The notes beneath the pieces are model-generated. The model did no database searches. It was not told the DNA's origin and worked only from the letters and a program-made list of their open reading frames with translations. From NCBI GenBank assembly GCA_032164245.1, contig JAVMKO010000142.1:62001-126000 (forward strand): a DNA stretch of 64,000 nucleotides. Reading direction: 5' to 3'. The DNA comes from Sternotherus odoratus (lineage: Eukaryota; Chordata; Testudines; Kinosternidae). Made by a program: the position numbers and the translations under genes. Below, piece after piece: positions 10,774 through 20,694 of this stretch (the stretch's first letter is position 1; the number at the start of each line of letters is the position of its first letter).

Positions 10774-11221
10774 TGTAAGGAAAGGTTAAAAATATAGGAA
10801 AATGTCTTACTGAAGCTGTGTAACTAACTCTGGGTTGCTGTAAGTTTTTTATCTTGTGTTATGCATTCTTGGAGGCGCCACTGGGCCTCACTCATATCTC
10901 CATGTATTCTTACCCCATATGTACCATTTCAAGGCAAGGACTTTATGTTTAGATTTCCTGTTCTTTCCTGACAAATAAGTAAATAGATAGGAAATAACGT
11001 CATGTTAATTTGCATGAGGCCCTTCTTGCCTCCTCCTCCATGTAAAGAACCATATAAAAAGTCTTGTAATGATGTATGAGGGGAAGCCATAATTTGAGAG
11101 CTATCTCTGTGGCTTCACTTCGCTAGCGAATAAACTTTTGTATTCAAGCTTCTCCAAGGCCTGCCTGTTCTTTGAAGGTAAATTGGGACACCTCCAAAGG
11201 AAACGAGCCATTTGTGCAACA
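10774..11221 (+). repeat. 3' LTR of the provirus
   Basis: Aligned by eye with the 5' LTR it shows two substitutions: AAATATAGG against AAATCTAGG near the start, and GCCTCCTCC against GCCTTCTCC. The TATA box is at 11051-11060 and AATAAA at 11129-11134. It is followed by the CTAG duplication at 11222-11225. Confidence 0.95.
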
Positions 11222-12255
11222 CTAGCTACCCTCTTCCCTGCACCCTCAGATACCCCCTTCCCGCACACAGACCCCAGCTAGCCCTGTTCCCTGCACCTTC
11301 TGCTACCCCCTGCCTCCACACAGACCGTAGGTACCCCCGCTCCCTGCCCCCTGAGCTACCGCTGCTCCTGCACCCTGCCCCCTCAGCTACCCCTGCCCCC
11401 TCAGCTACCCCCGCTCCCTGCACCCTCAGATACCCCCTGCCTGCACACACACCCCAGCTAGCCCTGCTCCCTGCACCTTCTGCTACCCCATGTCTCCACA
11501 CAGACCGTAGCTACCCCCCCTGCCCCCTCAGCTACCCCCCCTGCCCCCTCAGCTACCCCCGCTCCCTGCCCCCTCAGCTGCTCCCTCAGCTGCCCCCTGC
11601 CCGCTCCCTGCCCCCTGAGCTGCCCCCTCCCTCGACCCTGACATACCCACTCCCTTCCCCCTCAGCTACCCCCTGCCCACACACAGCCCCCAGCTAACCC
11701 CGCTCCTTCCTCCCTGAGCTCCCTCCCCCTTCCCTCAGCCCTGATATACCCCTGCTCCCTGCACCCTCAGCTACCCCCTGCCCACACACAGCCCCCAGCT
11801 ATCCCCGCTCCCTGCACCTTCCACTACCCCCTTCTTCCACACAGACCATAGCTACCCCCTGCCCATGCACAGCCCCTAGCTGTTCCTGTGCTTGCACTCT
11901 GAGCTACCCAGCTGCTAGCTACCCTCTCCCTGCATCCTGACCTACCCCCTCCTGAACCCTGAGCTACCCCCCTGCCTGCACACAGCCCGAGCTACACCCT
12001 TCTTGCACCCTGAGCTACCCCTTGCTTGCACGTCGAGCTACCACCCTACCTGAACACAGACCTAACTACCCCTCTTTCTGTGCCCTGAGTGCCCCCTGCC
12101 TTCCCAGTGAGTTACCCCCTCCCTGCACCATCCCCTGCTCGCACACCGCCGCTAGCTACCCTCTGCCTCCATCCAGAGCTGCCCCCTTCCTGCACTCTGA
12201 GCTACTCCCTGGTTGCCCCTTGAGTGACACACTCCTTGCACCCTGAGCTACAGTC
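11222..12255 (+). repeat. C-rich minisatellite, right part
   Basis: The same AGCTACCCCC / CTCCCTGCACCCTC units as at 4441-5163 continue after the provirus, becoming less regular toward 12250. A higher-order segment at 11321-11520 recurs at 14783-15030. The long proline-rich frames here, on both strands, are repeat artefacts. Confidence 0.9.
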
Positions 12256-12339
12256 CTAGTGCCCCATAGGAGCTACAGATCCACTAACACACGTATGCCT
12301 GTAACAAGATACCAGTTCAATCTACACACCAGTGTCTAT

Positions 12340-14055
12340 GTCTAGACTAGCACGAAGATGCCTCTCCTTAAACTTAACTGTAACAAGTCACCGGGACCAG
12401 ATGGCATTCACCCAAGAGTTCTGAAAGAACTCAAATGTGAAATTGCGGCACTATTAACGAGGGTTTGTAACCTATCCTTTAAATCGGCTACTGTGCCCAG
12501 TGACTGGAAGATAGCTAATGTAACGCCAATATTTAAAAAGGGCTCTAGAGGTGATCCTGGCAATTACAGACCAGTCAGTCTAACGTCCGTACCGGGAAAA
12601 TTAGTTGAAACAATAGTAAAGAATAAAATTGTCAGACACATAGAAGAGCATAAATTGTTGGGCAAAAGTCAACATGGTTTCTGCAAAGGGAAATCGTGTC
12701 TTACTAATCTATTAGAGTTCTTTGAAGGGGTCAGCAAACATGTGGACAAGGGGGATCCGGTGGACATAGTGTACTTAGATTTCCAGAAAGCCTTTGACAA
12801 GGTCCCTCACCAAAGGGTCTTACGTAAATTAAGCTGCCATGGGATAAGAGGGAAGATCTTCTCATGGATTGAAAACTGGTTAAAAGACAGGGAACAAAGG
12901 GTAGGAATAAATGGAACTTTTTCAGAATGGAGAGGGGTAACTAGTGGTGTTCCCCAAGGGTCAGTCCTGGGACCGATCCTATTCAACTTATTTATAAATG
13001 ATTTGGAGGAAGGGGTAAACAGTGATGTGGCAAAGTTTGCAGATGATACTAAACTGCTCAAAGTAGTAAGGACCAAAGCAGACTGTGAAGAACTTCAAAA
13101 AGATCTCACTAAACTAAGTGATTGGGCAACAAAATGGCAAATGAAATTTAATGTGGATAAATGTAAAGTAATGCACATTGGAAAAAATAACCCCAACTAT
13201 ACATACAATATGATGGGGGCTAATTTAGCTACAACCAATCAGGAAAAAGACCTGGGAGTCATTGTGGATAGTTCTCTGAAGGCATCCACGCAGTGTGCAG
13301 CGGCAGTCAAAAAAGCAAACAGGATGTTAGGAATCATTAAAAAAGGGATAGAGAATAAGTTGGAGAATATCTTATTGCCCTTATACAAATCCATGGTGCG
13401 CCCACATCTTGAATACTGCGTACAAATGTGGTCTCCTCATCTCAAAAAGGATATACTGGCACTAGAAAAGGTTCAAAGAAGGGCAACTAAAATGATTAGG
13501 GGTTTGGAACGGGTCCCATATGAAGAGAGATTAAAGAGGCTAGGACTTTTTAGCTTGGAAAAGAGGAGACTAAGGGGGGATATGACAGAGGTATATAAAA
13601 TTATGAGTGGTGTGGAGGAAGTAAATAAGGAAAAGTTATTTACTTGTTCCCAAAATAGAAGAACTAGGGGCCACTCAATGAAATTGGCGTGCAGCAGGTT
13701 TAAAACAAATAAAAGAAAGTTCTTCTTCACACAGCGCACAGTCAACCTGTGGAACTCCTTACCTGAGGAGGCTGTGAAGGCTAGGACTATAACAGGGTTT
13801 AAAAGAGCTGGATAAATTCATGGAGGCTAAGTCCATAAATGGCTATTAGCCGGGATGGGTAATGAATGGTGTCCCTAGCCTCTGTCTGTCAGAGGGGGGT
13901 GATGGATGGCAGGAGAGAGATCGCTCGATCATACCTGTTAGGTTCACTCACTCCGGGGCACCTGGCATTGGCCACTGTCGGTAGACAGGATGCTGGGCTA
14001 GATGGACCTTTGGTCTGACCCAGTATGGCCGTTCTTATGTTCTTATGTTCTCCTA
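12340..14055 (+). mobile_element. CR1-type LINE, 5'-truncated, young
   Basis: An uninterrupted reverse transcriptase is followed by a 3' untranslated region containing GATGGACCTTTGGTCTGACC. It ends in short tandem TTCTTATG copies (14034-14050), the microsatellite-like tail characteristic of CR1. The 5' edge is approximate. No target duplication is evident, as usual for CR1. It separates two minisatellite blocks. Confidence 0.9.
12358..13815 (+). CDS. CR1 reverse transcriptase, C-terminal ORF2 part
   Basis: This open frame of 485 codons encodes the CR1 reverse transcriptase from the SPGPDGIHPRVLKEL region through the palm motifs: the LDFQKAFD catalytic aspartate at residue 141, [11 protein letters not shown], and FADD at residues 227-230. 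It continues into the C-terminal RLGLFSLEKRRLRGD and FFFTQRTVNLWNSLP blocks shared by all CR1 elements. The enzyme copies LINE RNA at a nicked target. The N-terminal endonuclease and ORF1 are absent through 5' truncation, so the copy is dead on arrival even though this part is undamaged. The first ATG is not a native start. Confidence 0.9.
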   Translation: MPLLKLNCNKSPGPDGIHPRVLKELKCEIAALLTRVCNLSFKSATVPSDWKIANVTPIFKKGSRGDPGNYRPVSLTSVPGKLVETIVKNKIVRHIEEHKLLGKSQHGFCKGKSCLTNLLEFFEGVSKHVDKGDPVDIVYLDFQKAFDKVPHQRVLRKLSCHGIRGKIFSWIENWLKDREQRVGINGTFSEWRGVTSGVPQGSVLGPILFNLFINDLEEGVNSDVAKFADDTKLLKVVRTKADCEELQKDLTKLSDWATKWQMKFNVDKCKVMHIGKNNPNYTYNMMGANLATTNQEKDLGVIVDSSLKASTQCAAAVKKANRMLGIIKKGIENKLENILLPLYKSMVRPHLEYCVQMWSPHLKKDILALEKVQRRATKMIRGLERVPYEERLKRLGLFSLEKRRLRGDMTEVYKIMSGVEEVNKEKLFTCSQNRRTRGHSMKLACSRFKTNKRKFFFTQRTVNLWNSLPEEAVKARTITGFKRAG

Positions 14056-14780
14056 TGACTTCTCCTTTTATACATTGATATAAAGAAGTCACGTGTTCCA
14101 CTTTAGATCTTGTCGATTACTATCCTTATCACCACCTGTATCCTTGCTCCTGTAGTTCGAACAAACATCCTTGTCCATTAGTTGTGGTTCCCCTCTGTAT
14201 CCTTAGGAGCAGTGGGGGTGTTCCTGTACCATCTCTTAATCTGGATTTATGATGTTACTTGAGAACTTTGTGTGGCTGTGAACCATCTCTCAGGTCAGGA
14301 GTGAGCTTACTTGGGTAGCCATTACCCAGTGTGTTACTATTCTCCAGAGGCCAGGCCTACTTTGGTTCACAGCCTTTGGTTCATATGTTTTGCCTAGAGC
14401 TCCAGGCAGATAAACCTGAAAAGTGGGGATGGGAGGGAAATATTAGATTTCGGCCACCGAATGCTGAAAATGTTCAGCTGAAAGCTTCCAAAGACAAAAA
14501 TATTTTGGAGCTTTTGGTTTTCCAATGAAAAATCAAAAATGTTCAAAGAGAGCAGAGACTCCACAAATAAAGAAATAACTAAAAAAATTCTAAAAATCAT
14601 TTAGTCAAAATCTACTTTTCTATCGAAAAAAAAGTCTTGATGTAAAATTCTCAGCTGCCCCTGGTGTAGGCGTCATTATGAATGTGTTGTTTCCTCTGTA
14701 CCATTGGTGGCTGGAGCTGTATAGTCAGGTATCCTACAGCGCAGTCCCTGCCCTGACAATCTGCCGTGGGTTATACTCTG
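14056..14780. other. No gene recognised
   Basis: Moderately AT-rich intergenic sequence between the CR1 tail and the second minisatellite. The phrase around 14345-14375 (TTTGGTTCACAGCC) recurs near 54357, hinting at a shared low-copy repeat. No coding or RNA feature is supported. Confidence 0.5.
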
Positions 14781-14782
14781 AC

Positions 14783-15375
14783 CATAGGTACCCCCGCTCC
14801 CTGCCCCCTGAGCTACCGCTGCTCCTGCACCCTGCCCCCTCAGCTACCCCTGCCCCCTCAGCTACCCCCGCTCCATGCATCCTCATCTACCCTCTGCCCA
14901 CACACAGCCCTCAGCTGCCCCCGCTCCCTGCACCCTCAGATACCCCCTGCCTGCACACACACCCCAGCTAGCCCTGCTCCCTGCACCTTCTGCTACCCCA
15001 TGTCTCCACACAGACTGTAGCTACCCCCCCTTCCCCCTCAGCTACCCCCCCTTCCCCCTCAGCTACCCCCCCTTCCCCCTCAGCTACCCCCCCTTCCCCC
15101 TCAGCTACCTCCCTTCCCCCTCTGCTACCTCCCTTCCCCCTCTGCTACCTCCCTTCCCCCTCTGCTACCCCCCCTTCCTGCCCCCTCTGCTACCCCCCCT
15201 TCCTGCCCCCTCTGCTACCCCCCCTTCCTGCCCCCTCAGCTACCCCCCCCTTCCTGCCCCCTCAGCTACCCCCCCTTCCTGCCCCCTCAGCTACCCCCCC
15301 CTTCCTGCCCCCACAGCTACCCCCCCTCCCTTCCTGCCCCCTCAGCTGCACCCTTCCCTGCATCCTCAGCTGCCC
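14783..15375 (+). repeat. C-rich minisatellite, second block
   Basis: The block begins with a copy of the higher-order segment seen at 11321-11520. It then becomes a regular array of CAGCTACCCCCCTTCCCCCT units (about 20 bp, roughly 15020-15160), grading into units with an added CCTGCCCC. Frames across it are artefacts. Confidence 0.9.
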
Positions 15376-15884
15376 CCTTAAATTTCCAGTATCCTTTCTG
15401 AAAGTCTCTCCTGCATATGTCTGTGGCCCGGCCTAGCTGCCCAGTCAGTCTGTCAGTGTCAAGCCCTGGGTACACACCAAATCTGGATACTCCACTGCGC
15501 TACCTGAAATCTGCTAAAACCTAGTCCCTCTTCCCCATTTGCCAATTCGCTGCCCATTCACAATAGGTGGCTCAGCTACCCCAGATCAAGCATCTTCTTC
15601 CCCTCTTCAGTCAGACTCTGGATCATCTGATCTGGTACCGACTGCACTTTTTCTCAGAGGGAGAGTCCCCACACTCAGACTTTGGGGCTGTCTCTATAAA
15701 AGGCCTAAACCAGAACCCCCAAGTCCACACCCCCAAACTCTGGGGAAGATCAGACTAGGATCCGCAGCTGGAGCTAAACCTCAGGACCCATCTCTAGTTG
15801 CTCTGACCCAGTCCAGCATCTCCCTTATCCCTGGTCTCCTCTTGTACTGATCAGCCACAGTCACCTTAGTGTTTAGAAATGGGA
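15376..15884. other. No gene recognised
   Basis: Unique-looking sequence between the minisatellite and the first duplicated unit. Short frames lack domains and splice context. Confidence 0.5.
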
Positions 15885-16785
15885 GCCGGTTTGGAGTCTT
15901 TAAACCGAGGGGGGGGGGACGTCTCTTTCTACCAGAAGGCTCTAGCTCAGCCAGAAGTTACCAGCTCAATGCAGGGATCCCTGGGGGAGGGTCTCTGGCC
16001 TGGGCTGTGCAGATGCTCAGATGGTCCCATTGGTCCCTTCTGGCCTTTAAATGTACAACTGTGAAAATAAACTGCCCTGGAAACCTCATGAGAACAGACT
16101 AAATGGAGAGAGCGAGAATGAGGCAGGTTAATGTGTGAGGAGAAAAATAACATTGTGTGAGCGGGTTCTTCAATCCCACATCACAGCATGTGACACACCC
16201 ACACCCCACTGGGCTGCTAGTTCGTGGTCAAGCTGAGGAGAGGCGTCTGCACAGGAGACTCTGCAGATGCTCAAGGGGCTGTCGGCTCGTCCTGTGGTTC
16301 CCTCGCTGTGGAGAGCAGCTGGACTGGGTGTGCAGAGTCACTGAGCAGGAGCCATTGCTCAGCGCCCGAACACGCCTCTCTCTTCTGTCTTCCGTGCAGC
16401 AGCCGGTCACTCTCCAATCCCGCAATGTCTGACTCCATTAATATTCCCTCCGGGGCTGGAGAGCCGGGTCTAATTCTATCCTGCCTGCCCTGGGGTTCGG
16501 GCTGGAGGGAGAGAGTCAGATCTAGCCCAGAAGCAATGGGGTGGTGGGACACCCTGTGAGATCAGTTAAATCCCGTGGGACAGATTTCACAGCTCTTGTC
16601 TCTGAGGTTTTCCCTGGTTTCCAATCTCCAGGTGCTTCCTGTCTTTGGGCAAAATAGCCCAGGATCATTGGCCTTCAAAGCAGGTTCCAGGTTGGTCAGT
16701 GTCACTCAGGGGACTGCAGGGAAGAAGGAGAATCTCGTGGCAAGGGCAGTGGACAGGCACTCAAGAATCTGGGTTCAGTCCCTGG

Positions 16786-17306
16786 TAGGTGACCAGATAT
16801 CCTGATTTTATAGGGACAGTCCCGATATTTGGGTCTTTTTCTTATATAGGCTCCTATTATCCCCCACCCCGTCCCGATTTTTCACATTTGCGGCCTGGTT
16901 TCAGAGTAGCAGTCGTGTTAGTCTGTATCCATAAAAAACACAAAAACAAGGAGTACTTGTGGCACCTTACACTAACCAATTTATTTCAGAATAAGCTTTC
17001 ATGGGCTACATAGCCCACCTTGTCAACTGTCTGATATAGACCATCCTGATTATCACTACAAAGGTTTTTTTCTCCTGATGATAATGACTCATCTAAATTA
17101 AATAGCCTCTTAGAATTGGTATGGCAGCTTCCACCTTTTCATGTTTTTCTGTGTGTATATATACATCTTACTTCTGTGTGTTCCATTCTATGCATTTGAT
17201 GAAGTGGGCTATAGGCTATGAAAGCTTATGCTGAAATAAATTGGTTAGTCTCTAAGGTGCCACAAGTACTCCTAGTTTTTTTTTAATTTGCTGTCTGGTC
17301 ACCCTA
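16786..17306. mobile_element. MITE inside the SINE
   Basis: The inverted ends are TAGGTGACCAGAT (left) and CTGGTCACCCTA (right). Flanks GTCCCTGG (16778-16785) and GTCCCAGA (17307-17314) match at six of eight positions, suggesting an 8-bp hAT-like duplication. A second copy of the family, about 107 bp and without a nested insertion, is at 25669-25775. Here the element is itself split by a Penelope-type insertion. Confidence 0.7.
16898..17285. mobile_element. Penelope-like element, head-to-head inverted pair
   Basis: The left arm runs from GGTTTCAGAGTAGCAG through GGAGTACTTGTGGCACC and AAGCTTTCATGGGCTA to about 17019. The right arm, from about 17196, carries the same motifs in reverse complement (TGAAGTGGGCTATAGG, AGGTGCCACAAGTACTCC). 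These are the 3'-terminal motifs of the Penelope element whose GIY-YIG frame is seen at 26314-26625. The 180-bp centre is element sequence in one orientation. Such inverted terminal fragments are known for Penelope elements. Confidence 0.7.
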
Positions 17307-17617
17307 GTCCCAGACTCAGCAGAAGTAGACTGCTCAGTCACTTAATCTCTCTCTCTACCTCAGTTTCCCCAGCTGTAAAATAAGGATCAACTTCCCTATT
17401 TCTCAGGTGTGGGTGAGGCTAGACCCCATTCATGACTGTGAAGGTCTGAGATACTCCAATGACAGGAATGTATCAGAGATCAATGATGGGAAGAGTTGTT
17501 TTATCTCATGGCTTCTCTATAGACAGGAAAATTTACCAGTATAATTAAACCGCTCTAGCTTTGCTGGTATAACTCCCTTGGGGACACTCTTATTGTGGAT
17601 TCAGAGCCTTTGCCAGG

Positions 17618-17880
17618 TTCATTCACAGATTCTAAAGCCAGAAGGGACCATTGTGACCATCTTCTAGTCTGACCCCCTGTATAACACAGGCCAGAAAACT
17701 GCCCAAATAACTCCTGTTTGAACTAGAGCATCACTTTGAGAAAAACATCCACCCTTAATTTAAAATTTGACTAATGGAGAATCCACCACAGCACTTAGTA
17801 ATATTTCTCATGGTTAATTATCCTCACTGTTAAAAATGTGCACTGTATAGTTTCTATTGCTTCTAAAACGACATAAGATA
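17618..17880 (-). mobile_element. CR1 LINE 3' fragment
   Basis: On the reverse strand this reads as an old CR1 3' end. The plus-strand phrases CCAGAAGGGACCATTGTGACC, GTCTGACCCCCTGTATAACA and GAGAATCCACCACAGC are the reverse complement of the usual CR1 tail. It is shared with copy B at 25030-25270, so it predates the duplication. Confidence 0.75.
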
Positions 17881-18044
17881 AATCAGGAAAAGGTTCTTTT
17901 ATACCACAACCTGGGTGTGCACAGGGACTTACACTGCTGTAACTGAACCTGTATAAATTCACCCCTTGGCTGATACCAGACAACTTCCCGTGACATACGA
18001 TAGCAGCAGAGGCCGTGTGGTTTATCGAAGTAGGTGCTGGATCA

Positions 18045-18240
18045 AGTCCATCTGCTTTGGGAACGTCAGGCTTTCACATAGCTGCCTCTATTGCCTCAGC
18101 AATTGCCAGGAAGCGGGGGCAGCTGAGAACTGGACGGGCCGCTCAGCATCCACACCGTGTGGTTGTGCCAGAGGAACTTTACCACAAAATCCCCATCATA
18201 GCTGGCACCGATCACCCTGGATTGCAGTCTCACCTGAGAG
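18045..18240 (-). other. Conserved triplicated segment with reverse-strand frame, copy A
   Basis: Read on the minus strand, this block gives a peptide beginning near RVIGASYDGDFVVKFLWHNH. It recurs at 25434-25667 and 32277-32487 with the GDF.(V/R)K.LW.NH core kept. The three copies belong to the same duplicated unit. I do not recognise a protein family. It may be an old coding exon or simply a repeat lacking stops. Confidence 0.4.
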
Positions 18241-19985
18241 CCAAGGATGGAATGGGCTGTGGAGATGCAGCCCCTCCCACCTCTACAGCTGGTCTCACAC
18301 ACAGATTCGGCATGGGCATAATTGGCACAAGCACTTCTGGCCAAAGCTTCCAAAATGGCCAGTGATTTTTGGAGCCTAACATGAGACAGCATAAGGGGTG
18401 ACAGACAGATTGCACTGAGCTCCCATGTACTGGAAAACAGCCCCTTTAAGGTGTCTTAAATGGGGCCCCCAAAATCACTAATCTTTTCTGAAAGACTTGG
18501 TCTCTATGCTTAACAATATGATCAGTCAAGCACGGTATTTAAAAACAATATTATATCTATCTACCCCCATATACATCCTCTGACCATCTCCCTCTATCCC
18601 CATACGTAGTCATATATATATATATGTCTTTCTATTTCCGGCTCTGTGCAGCTGATTCCTTTCAAGTCTCTGTTAAGCACTAGCGTAGAGAGGAGCCCTG
18701 GTCATTTCTTCCCTGCTCCTTTCAGGGTCTGTGCAGAGAGGCAGCTGTAGGGTCTGTGCAGCAGGAGGAACTCACTCTGCGGATGCTCTTGCTTCCTGTC
18801 TGAACTGCACTTGCAGCTCTGGCTGGGGGACGGGGTGAATTCCCCTTCTTCACATCCCGCTATGCACTGTTCAGACCAGGACAATCCACTGCTGCAAAAA
18901 TTACTATGAAAAGTTCCTTTGCAAAACTTGTGCTCCTGACACATTTTGATTGAGGCCCTCGGCTGTTTGGCTTCCTACGGGGTGTTAACGTATATTCACA
19001 AGACTCCCACATGTTTCTTTGGACATTTGCCCTGATTCCCCCACTTGCTTAGTCACACTGCTTCCAGCTCCCCACCTGTCACTTCTGGATGCTCTTTCTC
19101 AACTGCCTTGTGTTCTTCCCCATCCAGCCCTGCCCTGGTATCTGCCTTCCAGCAGGGACGGCAAACTGCTCCGGAGCCCAGAATGGGAGCAGGAGCAGTC
19201 AAGGCAGAAGTGGCTAGAGCTGGGTGTGGAGGATGAGGGGGAGAAGACTAAGCAGTCTCAGGGTAGGTGTTTTCTAGAGGCGGGGGGAAATTAGCCCCTA
19301 TGCAGAGGGTCCCACATAAGGCCCATGTATGCTCCTCTTAAGCCCAGAGGGTGAATTTCCCCCTGGGAATTTGCTTCTCACCAGGGACTAGAGACCAGGT
19401 TGGAGACAAAAGGTTCAGGCTCATCCAACATCCCAGGCCTCCTAATCACCCAGTGACCTTCCACCCTGGCCCAGCTGTGCCTTTAGCCAGGGGGCTGTCT
19501 CAGTCCCCAGGCAGTGAGATGGGACGGGAGGTGTTTCCTCAGTGATATGTTTAGACAAGCAAGTAAACCAGGCCTCCTCACTTCTCAGTCCTCTAGCCCT
19601 AAATAGAGATGCTGTGGCCAGGGTGGGGAAGGGACCGTGGTGCAGTGCAGGAAATGGGGAGTGGTGACAAATATCAGACCTGAGGAGGGGACGGAGTAGG
19701 TCAGACAGATGCTGTGAAGTCTCGACTGTCTGAGCCCTACAGATCCCAGAGGGGCTGGGAGCAGGGAGAGGGACTGGTTGGAGTATCCATCCCTGGGGAG
19801 CAGAGGGGGGCAGATCAGAGCAGAGAGAGATGCCAGAACTTTCCTTCTCCTAAAATTGGGCAGGGCAGAGGGGGCAGGTGGCATCTGGATGCGACGGGGG
19901 ATTGTGCCCTGCTTATCAAGAGCAGCCCCTGGCCTAGGGAGTCGGCAAATCCACTTTAGTGGCAGAGAGATTTGTGCTGTTACGA
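18241..19985. other. Unassigned part of copy A
   Basis: This stretch includes a TA microsatellite near 18615-18626 and blocks shared with copies B and C. No exon with convincing splice sites and domain content was found. Confidence 0.5.
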
Positions 19986-20549
19986 TGTTTGAGGGAGTGG
20001 TACTGTCCCAAACCAGAACAGGACCTGCCAGGCCCCCTGCCCAACCCCTTCCCTCAGGCCCCACCCTCCGGGTCACTCCACCTCCTCCCTCCTTCACTCG
20101 CTCTCCCCCACCATCACTCCCTCCCTCGTTTTCACTGGACTGGGCAGGGATTGGGGTGTGGGAGGTGGTGAGGTCTCCAGCTGGGGGTGTGGGGTCTGGG
20201 GTGGGGCCAGAAATGAGGGGTTCAGAGTGCAGGAGCAGAATCTGGGCTGGGGCAGGGGATTGGGCTGTGGGAGGGGGTGAGGGCTCTGCCTGGGGGTGCA
20301 GCCTGTGGGGTGGAACCAGGCTGAGGGGTTTGGGTGAAGGATGGGGCTCTGGATTGGGTCAGGGGTTGGGGTGTGGGAGGGCATGTGGAGTGCAGACTCT
20401 GAAAGAGGGTTTGGGTGCGGGAGTCACTGAGAGGAGCATCCTCCGGCCAGCGCTGAACTCAGGCGACTCCTGTGCAGGGGTTGGCACGTCCCTCCAGCTG
20501 CTGAATTCCCCATCTGAGCCGCCAAGTGACTCCCCCTTTCCCGCCACAG
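19986..20549. other. Upstream flank of transmembrane exon A
   Basis: G-rich sequence with short GGGTGTGGGAGG-like repeats. It is partly similar to 36900-37200, where a TIR-bounded repeat lies. An open frame spans this into the next exon, but nothing upstream of 20550 looks like receptor protein. The acceptor at 20548-20549 marks where coding sequence begins. Confidence 0.45.
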
Positions 20550-20665
20550 CACCTGATTTCACCCGCGCCAACATCGTCCGCCTGGTGCTGGGGGCCGGGG
20601 TCCTGCTCGTCCTGGGGCTGATCCTGGCTGAGGCCTATTACAGCCGCCTGACGGGGGCGTTCTAG
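20550..20665 (+). pseudogene. Orphan transmembrane exon of an FcR-gamma-type Ig receptor
   Basis: The exon follows a good acceptor (CCCGCCACAG) and, read in phase 1, gives a short juxtamembrane piece, ANIVRLVLGAGVLLVLG and LILAEAYYSR, then a stop at 20663-20665 directly followed by a GTGAG donor. The asparagine-xx-arginine start of the membrane segment and the acidic residue before the short tail match the pattern of receptors that pair with the FcR gamma chain through a membrane arginine (GPVI, FCAR, OSCAR, TARM1). A paralogue with the same exon layout is at 41312-41445. No signal, Ig or stalk exon was found within 20 kb upstream, so I infer a gene remnant. A very long first intron remains possible. 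Confidence 0.6.
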
Positions 20666-20694
20666 GTGAGTCCCCTCCCCCGTTCTGTGCCCCT

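Larger units (their letters stand above)
5164..11221 (+). mobile_element. Endogenous gammaretrovirus-like provirus
   Basis: The order is LTR, gag, pol (reverse transcriptase, RNase H, integrase), env remnant and LTR, all on the plus strand, with a 4-bp target duplication. The capsid and matrix frames, the YVDD reverse transcriptase and the GPY/F-type integrase tail point to the gammaretrovirus-like (class I) group. The LTRs are equal in length (448 bp) and differ at two positions that I could find, about 0.45 percent, so integration was recent. Despite this, gag and most of pol are broken, protease is not detectable and env is a stub. It cannot be autonomous. Confidence 0.95.
16735..17462 (+). 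mobile_element. tRNA-derived SINE (MIR/CORE-like), split
   Basis: The left part (16735-16785) resembles a tRNA head with a B-box-like GGTTCAGTCCC. The right part (17307-17462) has the CORE-SINE signature CTCAGTTTCCCCAGCTGTAAAATAAGG and a GTGAAGGTCTGAGATAC tail. The halves are separated by a 521-bp insertion with its own termini. The SINE is absent from the matching place in copy B (about 24850). Confidence 0.7.
15885..19985. repeat. Duplicated unit, copy A
   Basis: This stretch aligns in blocks with 24055-29340 (copy B), and its right part with 32263-36210 (copy C). Shared blocks include the TCTAGCTCAGCCAGAAGTTA segment (15945 / 24085), CCAGTATAATTAAACC (17535 / 24940), the CAAGTCCATCTGCT segment (18045 / 25440 / 32277), the GTCATTTCTT segment (18700 / 27648 / 33580) and CAGAGCAGAGAGAGATGCC-like sequence (19815 / 29255 / 35975). 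Insertions specific to one copy interrupt the alignment. In copy A the position matching the copy B signal-peptide exon (29398) is deleted. Confidence 0.8.

Noticed and set aside
11212..11697. 161-codon Leu/Pro-rich frame, with a similar one at 14875-15381
   Set aside because: Both are translations of the C-rich minisatellite.
19778..20549. Long open frame leading into the orphan transmembrane exon
   Set aside because: The upstream part is G-rich intron-like sequence shared with non-coding flanks. The acceptor at 20548-20549 and the paralogue at 41312 show where coding sequence starts.
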